Origin: Lachnospiraceae bacterium | GTDB taxonomy: Bacteria > Bacillota > Clostridia > Lachnospirales > Lachnospiraceae | Length of the DNA stretch: 64,000 bases | Assembly (NCBI GenBank): GCA_017434885.1 | Contig: JAFSGE010000030.1 | Location: 124,001-188,000, forward strand | Reading direction: 5' to 3' | Part shown: positions 9,903 through 18,230 of the stretch, piece after piece | How the letters are laid out: every line of letters starts with the position of its first letter | Numbering within the stretch: the stretch's first letter is position 1 | Program-made: the position numbers and the translations under genes | Notes under the pieces: generated by a model | Seen by the model: the letters and a program-made list of their open reading frames with translations, nothing else | Told to the model about the DNA's origin: nothing | Database searches by the model: none

Positions 9903-11375
9903 ATGAAATGTCCTAACTGTGGTCAGGAGATTCCATCTGATCATTTGTATTGTGAAAAATGCGGAATGGAGATTCAGATAGTACCTGACTTTGAACCGGA
10001 AATTGAAAACAGCATAACGGAAACTCTTTCGACAGTGGCAGAAGAAATTGAAGGAAAGAAGAAAAAAAACTTTCCTTCAATAAAGAAAAATGAAGGAGAG
10101 TCTGATGAAGCAGAAACAGAGTCTCCCGGCAACTTTTTTTCGGAGGAGGCAGTAGACAGCAAGCTGGTTATCAGAATTGTGACCATTGTTAGCAGCGTAA
10201 TAGCAGTTATCGTAATCTGTCTTGTCATGTACTTTAATTATTCGCCTTCTTATCAGATGAAACGGGCAGAAAGCTATGCAAAACTTCATCAATATGATGA
10301 GGCAGTGAAATGTCTCGGCAGGGCAGCAAAGCTTGATCCGGGAAATGCTGAGATTGTATTGCGTCAGGCGGAATATTATTATAAGATGGATGAGGCCGGT
10401 CAGGCTATCGGACTTTTGGTAGGATTACTGGATAAAGGGAAATTGACAGATGCCGAAGTTGGAAATGTCTATGATCAGATGATTACGATTTACCATGATT
10501 ACGGACAATATGAAGAGATTAACAGGTTACTGAAAGCATGCCCTTATGAAGACATTGTGACGACTTATCAGAATTATCTTGCAATGGCACCTGAGTTCAG
10601 TTATGAAGAGGGAAGCTATGACTTTGTGGTCTTCTTAAAGCTAAGTGCCAATACTACAGGGAAAATCTATTATACCCTTGATGGAAGCATGCCGACTGCA
10701 GACAGTGATGTTTATACATCGCCTATTTATCTGGAATCGGGATATTATCAGGTGAACGCTTTTTTTGTGAACGAGTTCGGTATTGCCAGTGATGTGGTAA
10801 AAAAACGATATGATATTAATGTAACCGTGCCGGATAAACCTCAGGTGCTGCTGCAAAGCGGAAAATATCAAACGCCTACCGTTATTGAGGTGTTGCGCCC
10901 TGCAGAAGGAACGGTGTATTACACCACTGACGGAAGCACGCCAACCGTAGATAGTGCAGTTTATTCAAAGCCTATTCCGGTGCCGCTTGGGTACAGTAAT
11001 TTTAAGTTTGTTGTAATATCAAAGCAAGGCGTTTCCAGTGAAGTGGTAAGCAGAAGTTTTGAGTTTAAGTTTGATTCCGATGTGACGGTGACTACTGCGA
11101 TTACGAATGTACTTAAAGCTTTGATGAACAGAAATGTTATCAAAGACATGCATGGAAATGCATTCGGGCAGAAAGGAAAATACAGTTTTGCATATAATTC
11201 TGTTGTGCAAATCGATGAAAACTATTATTATGTATTAGATGAGTATTATGAGGATCAAGACAGCGATAAGAGCAAAACAGGGCTTTTATATGCGGTTGAT
11301 GTCTATACGGGCGCTCCCAACAGGCTTGTTTTTTATGAACAGGGTGATATGGGACTGATACCTTTGACAGATTAA
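9903..11375 (+). CDS. Zinc-ribbon, TPR and chitobiase-C-like repeat membrane protein, function unknown
   Basis: 490 residues. The N-terminus is a zinc ribbon (CPNCGQEIPSDHLYCEKCG, four cysteines in two CxxC pairs). A charged stretch follows, then one transmembrane helix near residues 92-114. TPR-like helices come next (about 118-205, e.g. LHQYDEAVKCLGRAAKLDPGN). Two beta-rich repeats follow, one with GKIYYTLDGSMPTADS and one with GTVYYTTDGSTPTVDS. Both match the chitobiase/beta-hexosaminidase C-terminal-like repeat. The last ~100 residues form another beta-rich domain. The arrangement suggests a cytoplasmic ribbon and an outside-facing TPR/beta region, but no function is known to me. The ribbon-plus-membrane design recurs in the gene at 15260. 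Confidence 0.8.
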   Translation: MKCPNCGQEIPSDHLYCEKCGMEIQIVPDFEPEIENSITETLSTVAEEIEGKKKKNFPSIKKNEGESDEAETESPGNFFSEEAVDSKLVIRIVTIVSSVIAVIVICLVMYFNYSPSYQMKRAESYAKLHQYDEAVKCLGRAAKLDPGNAEIVLRQAEYYYKMDEAGQAIGLLVGLLDKGKLTDAEVGNVYDQMITIYHDYGQYEEINRLLKACPYEDIVTTYQNYLAMAPEFSYEEGSYDFVVFLKLSANTTGKIYYTLDGSMPTADSDVYTSPIYLESGYYQVNAFFVNEFGIASDVVKKRYDINVTVPDKPQVLLQSGKYQTPTVIEVLRPAEGTVYYTTDGSTPTVDSAVYSKPIPVPLGYSNFKFVVISKQGVSSEVVSRSFEFKFDSDVTVTTAITNVLKALMNRNVIKDMHGNAFGQKGKYSFAYNSVVQIDENYYYVLDEYYEDQDSDKSKTGLLYAVDVYTGAPNRLVFYEQGDMGLIPLTD

Positions 11376-11415
11376 GATCTTTCTAAATATTATAAAAACA
11401 GGAGTGAAGTGGAAG

Positions 11416-12303
11416 ATGTACAAGATTTTAGAAGCAAAAGAATTGACTTCCAATATTTACCTTATGGTAGTGGAAGCAAAGAGAGTAGCAAAAGCATGCT
11501 ATCCCGGACAGTTTATCATTGTTCGTACAGATGAAAATTCAGAGAGAATTCCTCTTACCATCTGTGACTATGACAGAGAAAAGGGAACCGTAACCATTGT
11601 ATTCCAGATTGTGGGAGCCGGTACACAGGTAATGTCTGAGTTAAAGGCAGGCGATGCATTCCATGATTTCGTGGGACCTTTAGGATGTCCTTCTGAATTT
11701 ATCAAGGAAGATGTGGAAGAACTTAAGAAAAAGAACATTTTGTTTGTGGCAGGTGGTGTAGGTACTGCCCCCGTTTACCCTCAGGTAAAATGGCTTCATG
11801 AGCAGGGAATTGCTGCCGATGTAATTGTAGGTTCCAAGACAAAAGATCTCTTGATTCTTGAAAAAGAAATGGAAGCTGTTGCCGGAAATCTTTATGTGAC
11901 AACAGATGACGGTTCTTACGGAAGAAGCGGTATGGTAACCCAGACCATTACAGACCTTGTAAATGAAGGCAAGAAGTATGATGTCTGTGTGGCAATCGGT
12001 CCTATGATTATGATGAAGTTTGTATGTAAGCTTACCAAAGAGCTTGGTATTCCTACTATTGTCAGCCTGAATCCTATTATGGTTGACGGTACCGGAATGT
12101 GTGGTGCCTGTCGAGTTACCGTAGGCGGCGAAGTAAAGTTTGCCTGTGTAGACGGTCCCGAATTTGATGGACATCTTGTGAATTTCGATGAAGCGATGCA
12201 GCGTCAGCAGATTTACAAAACGGCAGAAGGCAGAGCTTATCTGAAAGCAAAAGAAGGAGATACCCATCACGGTGGATGCGGAAACTGCGGAGGTGACAAC
12301 TAA
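11416..12303 (+). CDS. nfnA: NfnA-type FAD/NAD(P)/[2Fe-2S] subunit (annotated family: sulfide/dihydroorotate dehydrogenase-like)
   Basis: 295 residues. I set the start at ATG 11416 because an AGGAG site (11400-11404) lies 11 nt upstream and overlaps the alternative GTG at 11404. An FAD-binding beta-barrel (YPGQFIIVRTDENSERIPLTI) is followed by a NAD-binding Rossmann region (FVAGGVGTAPVYPQVKWL). The C-terminal iron-sulfur cysteines are in GTGMCGACRVTVGGEVKFAC. Together with the next gene this has the architecture of the two-subunit NADH-dependent ferredoxin:NADP+ oxidoreductase of anaerobes (Nfn), which interconverts NADH, NADPH and ferredoxin by electron bifurcation. The stop overlaps the start of nfnB by one base, indicating tight coupling. 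Confidence 0.8.
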   Translation: MYKILEAKELTSNIYLMVVEAKRVAKACYPGQFIIVRTDENSERIPLTICDYDREKGTVTIVFQIVGAGTQVMSELKAGDAFHDFVGPLGCPSEFIKEDVEELKKKNILFVAGGVGTAPVYPQVKWLHEQGIAADVIVGSKTKDLLILEKEMEAVAGNLYVTTDDGSYGRSGMVTQTITDLVNEGKKYDVCVAIGPMIMMKFVCKLTKELGIPTIVSLNPIMVDGTGMCGACRVTVGGEVKFACVDGPEFDGHLVNFDEAMQRQQIYKTAEGRAYLKAKEGDTHHGGCGNCGGDN

Positions 12304-13688
12304 TGGACGTTTTAAAGAAAGTACCTGTAAGAGAACAGGATGCAAAGGTAAGAGCAACAAATTTTGAAGAGGTTTGTCTCGGATATAACAAAGAAGAAGC
12401 AATGGAAGAGGCAGCAAGATGTATTAATTGTAAGAATGCACAGTGTGTAAAGGGTTGTCCTGTTTCCATTAATATTCCCGGATTTATCGAAAAGGTAAAA
12501 GAAGGTGAAATAGAAGAAGCTTATCAGATTATCAGTGAGTCATCAGCACTTCCCGCTGTTTGCGGACGTGTATGTCCTCAGGAAAGCCAGTGTGAGGGAA
12601 AATGTATCAGAGGCATCAAGGGTGAGCCGATTTCCATCGGTAAGCTTGAAAGATTCGTAGCTGACTGGGCAAGTGAAAACGGTATTAAGCCTCAGGGCGC
12701 AAAAGAGAAAAAAGGTAAGAAGGTAGCAGTTATCGGTTCCGGTCCTGCCGGTCTTACCTGTGCAGGTGACCTTGCAAAATTAGGTTACGATGTGACTATT
12801 TTTGAAGCACTTCATGAGGCGGGCGGCGTACTTGTTTACGGTATTCCCGAGTTCCGTCTCCCCAAGACAAAAGTAGTTGCCAAGGAAATCGAAAATGTAA
12901 AATCCCTTGGTGTTAAAATTGAAACTAACGTAGTGGTAGGAAAATCCGTTAAGATTGATGAATTAATGGAAGAAGAAGGATTTGATGCCGTATTTATCGG
13001 TTCCGGTGCAGGGCTTCCTAAATTTATGGGTATTCCCGGTGAACAGGCAAACGGTGTATTCTCCGCAAATGAATATCTTACCAGAAGTAATCTGATGAAA
13101 GCTTTTGATGAGAATTCCACTACTCCCATTATGAGAGGTAAAAAGGTTGCAGTTGTGGGCGGCGGTAACGTTGCGATGGACGCAGCAAGAACGGCACTTC
13201 GTCTTGGCGCAGAGGTGCATATTGTGTACAGAAGAAGTGAAGAAGAACTTCCTGCCAGAGTGGAAGAAGTACATCATGCAAAAGAAGAAGGTATTATTTT
13301 TGACCTTCTGACCAATCCCGTTGAAATTCTTGCGGATGAAAAGGGATGGGTAAACGGTATTAAATGTATCAAAATGGAACTGGGTGAGCCTGATGCTTCC
13401 GGCAGAAGAAGACCGGTAGAGGTTCCCGGATCTGAATTTATAATCGAAGTAGATACTGTAATTATGTCTCTTGGTACATCTCCCAATCCTTTGATTTCTT
13501 CTACTACAGAAGGACTTGAAGTAAATAAGTGGAAATGTATTGTGGCAGATGAAGAATTCGGAAAAACTACCAAGGAAGGCGTTTATGCAGGTGGTGATGC
13601 CGTAACAGGTGCGGCTACCGTAATTCTGGCTATGGGTGCCGGCAGAGCAGGTGCCAGAGGTATTGATGAGTATTTAAGCAACAAATAA
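12303..13688 (+). CDS. nfnB: NfnB-type FAD/4Fe-4S subunit (glutamate synthase small-chain family)
   Basis: 461 residues. N-terminal cysteine clusters CINCKNAQCVKGCPV (about residues 40-54) and CGRVCPQESQCEGKC (about 86-100) bind two 4Fe-4S clusters. A first Rossmann motif VAVIGSGPAGLTCAGDLAKLG binds FAD, and a second VAVVGGGNVAMDAARTALRLG binds NADPH. The fold is shared with the GltD chain of glutamate synthase and many databases use that name. No large glutamate synthase chain is nearby, and the overlapping upstream gene is the NfnA-type partner, so the bifurcating transhydrogenase is the better reading. A strong hairpin terminator follows at 13719-13743. Confidence 0.85.
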   Translation: MDVLKKVPVREQDAKVRATNFEEVCLGYNKEEAMEEAARCINCKNAQCVKGCPVSINIPGFIEKVKEGEIEEAYQIISESSALPAVCGRVCPQESQCEGKCIRGIKGEPISIGKLERFVADWASENGIKPQGAKEKKGKKVAVIGSGPAGLTCAGDLAKLGYDVTIFEALHEAGGVLVYGIPEFRLPKTKVVAKEIENVKSLGVKIETNVVVGKSVKIDELMEEEGFDAVFIGSGAGLPKFMGIPGEQANGVFSANEYLTRSNLMKAFDENSTTPIMRGKKVAVVGGGNVAMDAARTALRLGAEVHIVYRRSEEELPARVEEVHHAKEEGIIFDLLTNPVEILADEKGWVNGIKCIKMELGEPDASGRRRPVEVPGSEFIIEVDTVIMSLGTSPNPLISSTTEGLEVNKWKCIVADEEFGKTTKEGVYAGGDAVTGAATVILAMGAGRAGARGIDEYLSNK

Positions 13689-13718
13689 GACTCAGCATAC
13701 ACAGCTATGTGATAACTT

Positions 13719-13750
13719 GTGCCGGAACCTTATGTTCCGGCACGTTTATA
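13719..13750 (+). terminator. Terminator after nfnAB
   Basis: Perfect ten-base stem (13719-13728 with 13734-13743), five-base loop, then a moderately T-rich GTTTATATTT. Confidence 0.8.
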
Positions 13751-13830
13751 TTTAAGAAAATAATAAGAAAATCTACATTTGATTTTAAAGGATATCATTT
13801 ATAGTGTAATATATACGGAAAGGAAAAAAT

Positions 13831-14133
13831 ATGGTAAATCATATTGTATTGTGGAACTTAAACGAAGAATTAACTGAAAGTGAAAGAAAAGAAGCAGCTT
13901 TGGAAATTAAAAGCAGATTGGAAGCAATTAAAGATGCGGTGGCAGGTGTTGTGTTATTGGAACTGCAGATTAACGAGGCAGATTCCAGTAACCGTGACAT
14001 TGCCCTGATTTCCAAGTTTGAAAGTTGGGAGGCTCTGCAGAATTATCAGGTATCACCTGAGCACGTGGCTGCAGGAAAATATGTAAGAAGTGTTACCTGT
14101 AACAGAAGCTGCTTTGACTATGAGGAAAAGTAA
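13831..14133 (+). CDS. Dabb-family (stress-responsive alpha/beta barrel) protein
   Basis: 100 residues, the length of a single Dabb ferredoxin-like domain. It opens with MVNHIVLWNLNEE, the usual first strand, and has DIALISKFESWEALQNYQVSPEHV, matching the conserved second half in which the histidine follows a YxxHPxH-like region. Dabb proteins form dimeric barrels; some are enzymes in polyketide-type chemistry, most in Firmicutes are uncharacterised. GGAAAGGA lies upstream of the ATG. The stop codon is directly followed by the ATG of the MORN protein, so the two are co-translated or coupled. Confidence 0.85.
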   Translation: MVNHIVLWNLNEELTESERKEAALEIKSRLEAIKDAVAGVVLLELQINEADSSNRDIALISKFESWEALQNYQVSPEHVAAGKYVRSVTCNRSCFDYEEK

Positions 14134-15174
14134 ATGAAAAAACTGTTTGATGACGAAGATGATGAGTTAGAATTGCACCAGGAGGAAAAAGCAAAGATAC
14201 TGGTAACGGTTATTCCGTTCGTGCTTATTATTATTATTTTGGCAATTACCCTTTTGATAAGCAGTTTAAAGAACAGGGAATTGGAGCGGGATAATAATAG
14301 GTTGCAGGAGAGCATCAAGGAATATGCAGATGAAAATCTTGAAAACGGAAGAGACGGGAATGCAGAAGGTGTGGATGTATTGTCACAGGAAATTGCCACG
14401 GCAACACCCTCAGCAGAGCCAACAAGCGCGCCTACATCAACTCCTTCGGCAAAACCTACAGCAACACCGGAACCGGAAATTGAGATTGACTACAGCAAGG
14501 TTGAGTATAACAAGGATTCTCAATTGAAAGAAATGATGTCGTATTGGGCTGACAATCATCAGAAAGCTTTGAATGATTTGGTAAATTTAGACCATTATAA
14601 AGCCATGAGTTGGTCGTTAAAAGGGACTAAGAACTTTTACTATTATGGGGATCTGAATGCAAACGGACAGCCACATGGAAAGGGAATTGCAGTTTACGGA
14701 GATAACCAGTATTATTACGGGGACTGGGCAAATGGTGTAAGAAGCGGAAAAGGCACATGGATGCATTATCATTTTCATGCAAAGCCGAGTAAGACTGATT
14801 TGTATACGTATCATCACTATACCGGTTCTTGGAAAAATGACCTGCCGGATGGAGAAGGCTCTGAACACTATGATCTTAATATGGACATTCTGGAAGAAAA
14901 TAAAAGATATGTCACTAATTTGATTGGAAGCTATCGGGGAGGACTTGTTCACGGAGAATTTTATCTGACCACTATTTACAGTGATGAAAATATGAAAGAA
15001 TGGTATGCAACAGGAGAGAACGGTTCCTGGGTATATAAATCAGAAAAAGCAGATAAAGAAGGAAGAAAGCCTGTTTATGTGGAAACCAACGATAAAAACA
15101 ACTATATCTGGATGCATCCCGTTGAAAATAAAAATATCGGTGTACCCTGTTTAATATCCAAAAACAAAAATTAG
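14134..15174 (+). CDS. Membrane-anchored MORN-repeat protein, function unknown
   Basis: 346 residues. An acidic N-terminus is followed by one transmembrane helix (about residues 25-46), a short charged coiled stretch, and a Thr/Pro/Ser/Ala-rich linker (about 88-115). A globular domain then holds MORN-like repeats: YYYGDLNANGQPHGKGIAVY, YYYGDWANGVRSGKGTWMHY and YTGSWKNDLPDGEGSEHY. This is a type II membrane protein with an extracytoplasmic MORN module reached by a flexible linker. Bacterial MORN proteins are poorly characterised and no function is proposed. Its ATG immediately follows the stop of the Dabb gene. Confidence 0.8.
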   Translation: MKKLFDDEDDELELHQEEKAKILVTVIPFVLIIIILAITLLISSLKNRELERDNNRLQESIKEYADENLENGRDGNAEGVDVLSQEIATATPSAEPTSAPTSTPSAKPTATPEPEIEIDYSKVEYNKDSQLKEMMSYWADNHQKALNDLVNLDHYKAMSWSLKGTKNFYYYGDLNANGQPHGKGIAVYGDNQYYYGDWANGVRSGKGTWMHYHFHAKPSKTDLYTYHHYTGSWKNDLPDGEGSEHYDLNMDILEENKRYVTNLIGSYRGGLVHGEFYLTTIYSDENMKEWYATGENGSWVYKSEKADKEGRKPVYVETNDKNNYIWMHPVENKNIGVPCLISKNKN

Positions 15175-15259
15175 TGGCGTTTCATGCCAAAGGGTAGTAA
15201 AATAGAGGTAATAGGTCTGAAGACTTATGAGGAACACCTTGTGGTGAGGAGGTATGGGT

Positions 15260-16027
15260 ATGGCGTGGTGTCCGGAATGTAAATGTGAGTACGTGGAAGG
15301 AATTACCAAGTGTGCGGACTGCGGATGTGAGCTGGTAGAGCAGCTTGATGAAGAAGCAGAAGAAGGAAGCATGTGGGATAAGGAAGTTGCCGCCAGAGCG
15401 ATGGCAATGATGATGCAGGAGAAAGAGGCTGCTCTCAAAAAGGCTGCAGCGGCAGCGCAGATGGAAGAAAACGGTTTTGAAGAAGATGTGAAAGAATCGG
15501 TTCAGGAGACTTTAGAAGAAGAAAAGAAAGAGAAAGCAGTATTTCACGGCAGATATGTTAACAATGAGGAAAGAGCAGTGGAGAACAGAAGCTCGGCAGT
15601 AGTACTGTTGCTTTTAGGCAGCTTGGGACTTGTTGTTATTGTATTGTTTTTCTTCGATTTGTTACCGATTTTCAGAAGCGGTGTAAATAAATATATCATA
15701 TCCGGTGTTATGGGTTCTTTGTTTTTGCTGTTTTTTATCATGGGTATTATATCTTTGAAAAATTCAAAGGTATTAGAAAAGAAAGCAAAAAAAGAAAATA
15801 ACCTGACACAGGAAATCCAAAAATGGTGTATGGAAAATATGACAAAAGATTCTGTAGATGGTATGCTTTTGCTTGATGAGGATACCACAGAAGAAATAAA
15901 ATATTTCCAACGCTTTGAAATGATGAAAGAACTGGTAAACAGACAGTTTATGAATTTGGATGAAAGCTATCTTGACCGTTTAATGGATGAATTGTATCCT
16001 GTCATTTTTGAGGATGGACAAGCATGA
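15260..16027 (+). CDS. Zinc-ribbon membrane protein, function unknown
   Basis: 255 residues from the ATG at 15260. I prefer it to the ATG at 15254 because the AGGAGG at 15247-15252 is only one base from the latter and seven from the former. The N-terminus is a four-cysteine ribbon (CPECKCEYVEGITKCADCGCEL). A long Ala/Glu/Lys helix follows (about 35-90), then two membrane helices (about 112-137 and 145-167), then a helical C-terminal domain. The stop overlaps the rlmH start by four bases (ATGA), so translation is coupled. The family is common in related bacteria, but I do not know a function. Confidence 0.8.
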   Translation: MAWCPECKCEYVEGITKCADCGCELVEQLDEEAEEGSMWDKEVAARAMAMMMQEKEAALKKAAAAAQMEENGFEEDVKESVQETLEEEKKEKAVFHGRYVNNEERAVENRSSAVVLLLLGSLGLVVIVLFFFDLLPIFRSGVNKYIISGVMGSLFLLFFIMGIISLKNSKVLEKKAKKENNLTQEIQKWCMENMTKDSVDGMLLLDEDTTEEIKYFQRFEMMKELVNRQFMNLDESYLDRLMDELYPVIFEDGQA

Positions 16028-16503
16028 GAATTTCGATTATCTGTGTAGGTAAGATAAAAGAAAAATATTTCAGAGATGCCATTGCAGAATATGAAAAGAG
16101 ACTCGGAAAGTACTGTAAATTGGAGATTATTGAAGTGCCGGATGAAAAGACACCGGACAATGCAGGCAAGGCACTGGAAGAGCAAATCAAAGAAAAAGAA
16201 GCATTGCGTATTTTGAAGCATATCAGGGATGATGCTTTTGTGTTTTCCCTTGAAATAGAAGGGAAGAAGTTTGATTCTGTGTCTTTTGCTGAAAAAATAG
16301 AAAGTCTTGGTGTACAAGGGAAGAGTCATATTCAATTTATCATTGGCGGTTCCCTTGGATTGCATGAAAGTGTTTCAAAGGTATCGCATCAGGCACTTAG
16401 TTTTTCTGATATGACATTTCCCCATCAGCTAATGAGGGTAATTTTATTGGAACAGATATACAGATGTTATCGCATTAATGCGGGAGAACCCTATCATAAA
16501 TAA
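16024..16503 (+). CDS. rlmH: 23S rRNA (pseudouridine-1915-N3)-methyltransferase RlmH
   Basis: 159 residues, full length for this SPOUT-family methyltransferase. It methylates pseudouridine 1915 in helix 69 of 23S rRNA using SAM. Diagnostic stretches are QFIIGGSLGLHESVSK (SAM-binding trefoil knot) and the C-terminal FPHQLMRVILLEQIYRCYRI ending GEPYHK, which is near-invariant in the family. The first strand MRISIICVGKIKEKYFRDAI is also typical. It overlaps the previous gene by four bases and is followed by a strong palindrome. Confidence 0.97.
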   Translation: MRISIICVGKIKEKYFRDAIAEYEKRLGKYCKLEIIEVPDEKTPDNAGKALEEQIKEKEALRILKHIRDDAFVFSLEIEGKKFDSVSFAEKIESLGVQGKSHIQFIIGGSLGLHESVSKVSHQALSFSDMTFPHQLMRVILLEQIYRCYRINAGEPYHK

Positions 16504-16504
16504 T

Positions 16505-16533
16505 AATCAGCCATGCCATATGCATGGCTGATT
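16505..16533 (+). terminator. Perfect 12-bp hairpin after rlmH, probable terminator
   Basis: Arms 16505-16516 and 16522-16533 are perfectly complementary around a five-base loop. The following ATTTGC is only weakly T-rich, so it may be a weak or bidirectional-type terminator or an RNA 3' end stabiliser. Confidence 0.6.
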
Positions 16534-16560
16534 TGCTAAGAGGCAGAAAGAGGTCTGATT

Positions 16561-17865
16561 ATGAGAATGTATGATTTGATTATGAAAAAGAGAAATGGTG
16601 GAAAACTGACCGAAGAAGAAATCTATTTTATGATAAACGGATATACAAAGGGAGAAATTCCTGATTATCAGATGTCAGCCATGATGATGGCAATTTATTT
16701 TCGTGGAATGAATGATGAAGAAACCTTACATCTGACCATGGCAATGGCAAAGAGTGGTGAAACTCTTGATTTATCAGCTATTGAAGGGGTAAAGGTAGAT
16801 AAACACAGTACCGGCGGTGTGGGAGACAAAACTTCACTGGCATTAACACCTATGGTAGCGGCGTGTGGTGTTAAAATTGCAAAAATGAGCGGAAGAGGCC
16901 TTGGACATACAGGAGGAACCATTGATAAATTGGAGAGTTTTGCAGGTTTTTCCACAGGAATTGATACCAAAGATTTTATTAAAAATGTGAATGAAATCGG
17001 TATTTCCATTATGGGGCAGACAAAAGATTTGGCACCGGCAGATAAGTTGCTTTATGCCCTTCGTGATGTGACCGCAACTGTTGATAATATGTCGTTAATT
17101 GCCTCCTCTATCATGAGTAAAAAACTGGCGGCCGGAGCGGATGCCATTGTTCTTGATGTGAAATCGGGAAGCGGTGCGTTTATGAAGCAGGAAGAAGATG
17201 CGTTTGCACTGGCAGAGAAGATGCTGACCATCGGAAAAAATGCCGGCAGAAGTATGATGGCAGTGGTTTCTGATATGGATCAGCCCCTTGGCTGCGCGGT
17301 AGGAAATGCTCTTGAGGTACGGGAAGCAATTGATACCTTGAAAGGAGAAGGACCGGCAGACTTTACAGAATTGTGTATGACTTTGGGAAGCTGTATGCTG
17401 CAGGCCGGCGGCATGGCAGAAGATGATACAAGAGCAAGAGAAATGCTGAAACAGGTAATAGAAGATGGCAGTGCACTTGATAAGCTGGCGCAGTTTATTG
17501 CAGCTCAGGGTGGTGATAAAGAGATGGTATATCACCCGGAATTGTTGCCGAAGGCAAATTATTGCTGTGAAGTAGAAGCACCCAAGTCCGGCTATGTAGA
17601 AAGAATCATTTGTGATGAGGTGGGAATCTGCTCGCTGATACTTGGCGGTGGCCGGGAGACAAAAGAAAGCGAGATTGATTTATCTGTAGGAATTATCTTA
17701 AAGAAAAAAGTAGGTGATTATGTAAAAGAAGGAGATGTTCTTGCATACATTTACTATAATGATGAGGCAAAAAAGGATATCTGCAGGAATCGTTTACTTG
17801 AAGCATATGAAATCGGCAATATGCAGAAAACGAAGAAAAATGTAATTCTTGGAATTTTGAATTAA
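16561..17865 (+). CDS. pdp: Pyrimidine-nucleoside phosphorylase
   Basis: 434 residues, full length. It splits uridine, deoxyuridine and thymidine into base and (deoxy)ribose-1-phosphate for salvage. The sequence [20 protein letters not shown] followed by [17 protein letters not shown] is the thymidine/pyrimidine phosphorylase signature. [19 protein letters not shown] marks the phosphate and base site. The C-terminal domain (from about residue 340) carries the family's YVERI-type barrel-sandwich fold. AAGAGG lies upstream. In related genomes it may sit with other salvage genes, but here it lies between rlmH and the sporulation cluster. Confidence 0.95.
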   Translation: MRMYDLIMKKRNGGKLTEEEIYFMINGYTKGEIPDYQMSAMMMAIYFRGMNDEETLHLTMAMAKSGETLDLSAIEGVKVDKHSTGGVGDKTSLALTPMVAACGVKIAKMSGRGLGHTGGTIDKLESFAGFSTGIDTKDFIKNVNEIGISIMGQTKDLAPADKLLYALRDVTATVDNMSLIASSIMSKKLAAGADAIVLDVKSGSGAFMKQEEDAFALAEKMLTIGKNAGRSMMAVVSDMDQPLGCAVGNALEVREAIDTLKGEGPADFTELCMTLGSCMLQAGGMAEDDTRAREMLKQVIEDGSALDKLAQFIAAQGGDKEMVYHPELLPKANYCCEVEAPKSGYVERIICDEVGICSLILGGGRETKESEIDLSVGIILKKKVGDYVKEGDVLAYIYYNDEAKKDICRNRLLEAYEIGNMQKTKKNVILGILN

Positions 17866-17894
17866 GCATATCGAAGCTTCTTTTGTCATATAGT
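17866..17894 (+). promoter_or_regulatory. Possible sigma-E-type sporulation promoter for yqfC
   Basis: GCATATC (17866-17872), 14-base spacer, CATATAGT (17887-17894) fit the mother-cell sigma-E pattern (GCATATT, 14-15 bases, CATACANT) with one mismatch in each box. yqfC-yqfD belong to the sigma-E regulon in Bacillus. The -10 box is only five bases before the ATG at 17900, which bears on the true start of yqfC. Confidence 0.5.
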
Positions 17895-17899
17895 AGAGT

Positions 17900-18199
17900 A
17901 TGAAAAAGAGAGTGAATGTAACTTCTAAGGCACAACTTAACAGAGGAAAAGAGTTAATGGTAGAATCCCTGAAGTTACCTAAAGATTCTATGCTGGGGGC
18001 TTCTATTGTTACAATAACAGGAAATACTGAGGTGTTTGTTGAGAATTACAAAGGAATTTTGGAATATTCGGACGAATTGATTTTACTACAGGGGAAAAAC
18101 TGTAAAATTGAACTTACAGGGAAGCGACTTAACATCGTGTACTATACCAATGAGGACATGAAAATAGGCGGTAGGATTATCGGTATCCGCTATTGTTAA
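17900..18199 (+). CDS. yqfC: Sporulation protein YqfC (YabP/YqfC family)
   Basis: 99 residues from ATG 17900. The core is a YabP/YqfC domain: LKLPKDSMLGASIVTITGNTEVFVENYKGILEYSDE, with the conserved 'IENHKG'-like segment as VENYKG. Order yqfC-yqfD-phoH is a hallmark of spore formers. The start is uncertain. ATG 17900 has no clear ribosome binding site, whereas the in-frame ATG at 17957 is preceded by AGAGGAAAAGAG and would give an 80-residue protein starting just before LKLPKD. Length comparison with homologues I recall favours the longer form, so I keep 17900. Function is mother-cell expressed and needed or supportive for spore formation; biochemistry is unknown. Confidence 0.85.
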   Translation: MKKRVNVTSKAQLNRGKELMVESLKLPKDSMLGASIVTITGNTEVFVENYKGILEYSDELILLQGKNCKIELTGKRLNIVYYTNEDMKIGGRIIGIRYC

Positions 18200-18230
18200 T
18201 CAAAAAAAGTCATTGTAAATGAGGTGAACG

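Noticed and set aside
11404-11415. GTG start for nfnA
   Set aside because: The GTG overlaps the AGGAG ribosome binding site; ATG 11416 has proper spacing and fits the domain start.
12303-13688. Glutamate synthase small subunit as the main function
   Set aside because: No large subunit gene is present and the adjoining gene fits the NfnA partner, though the fold is shared.
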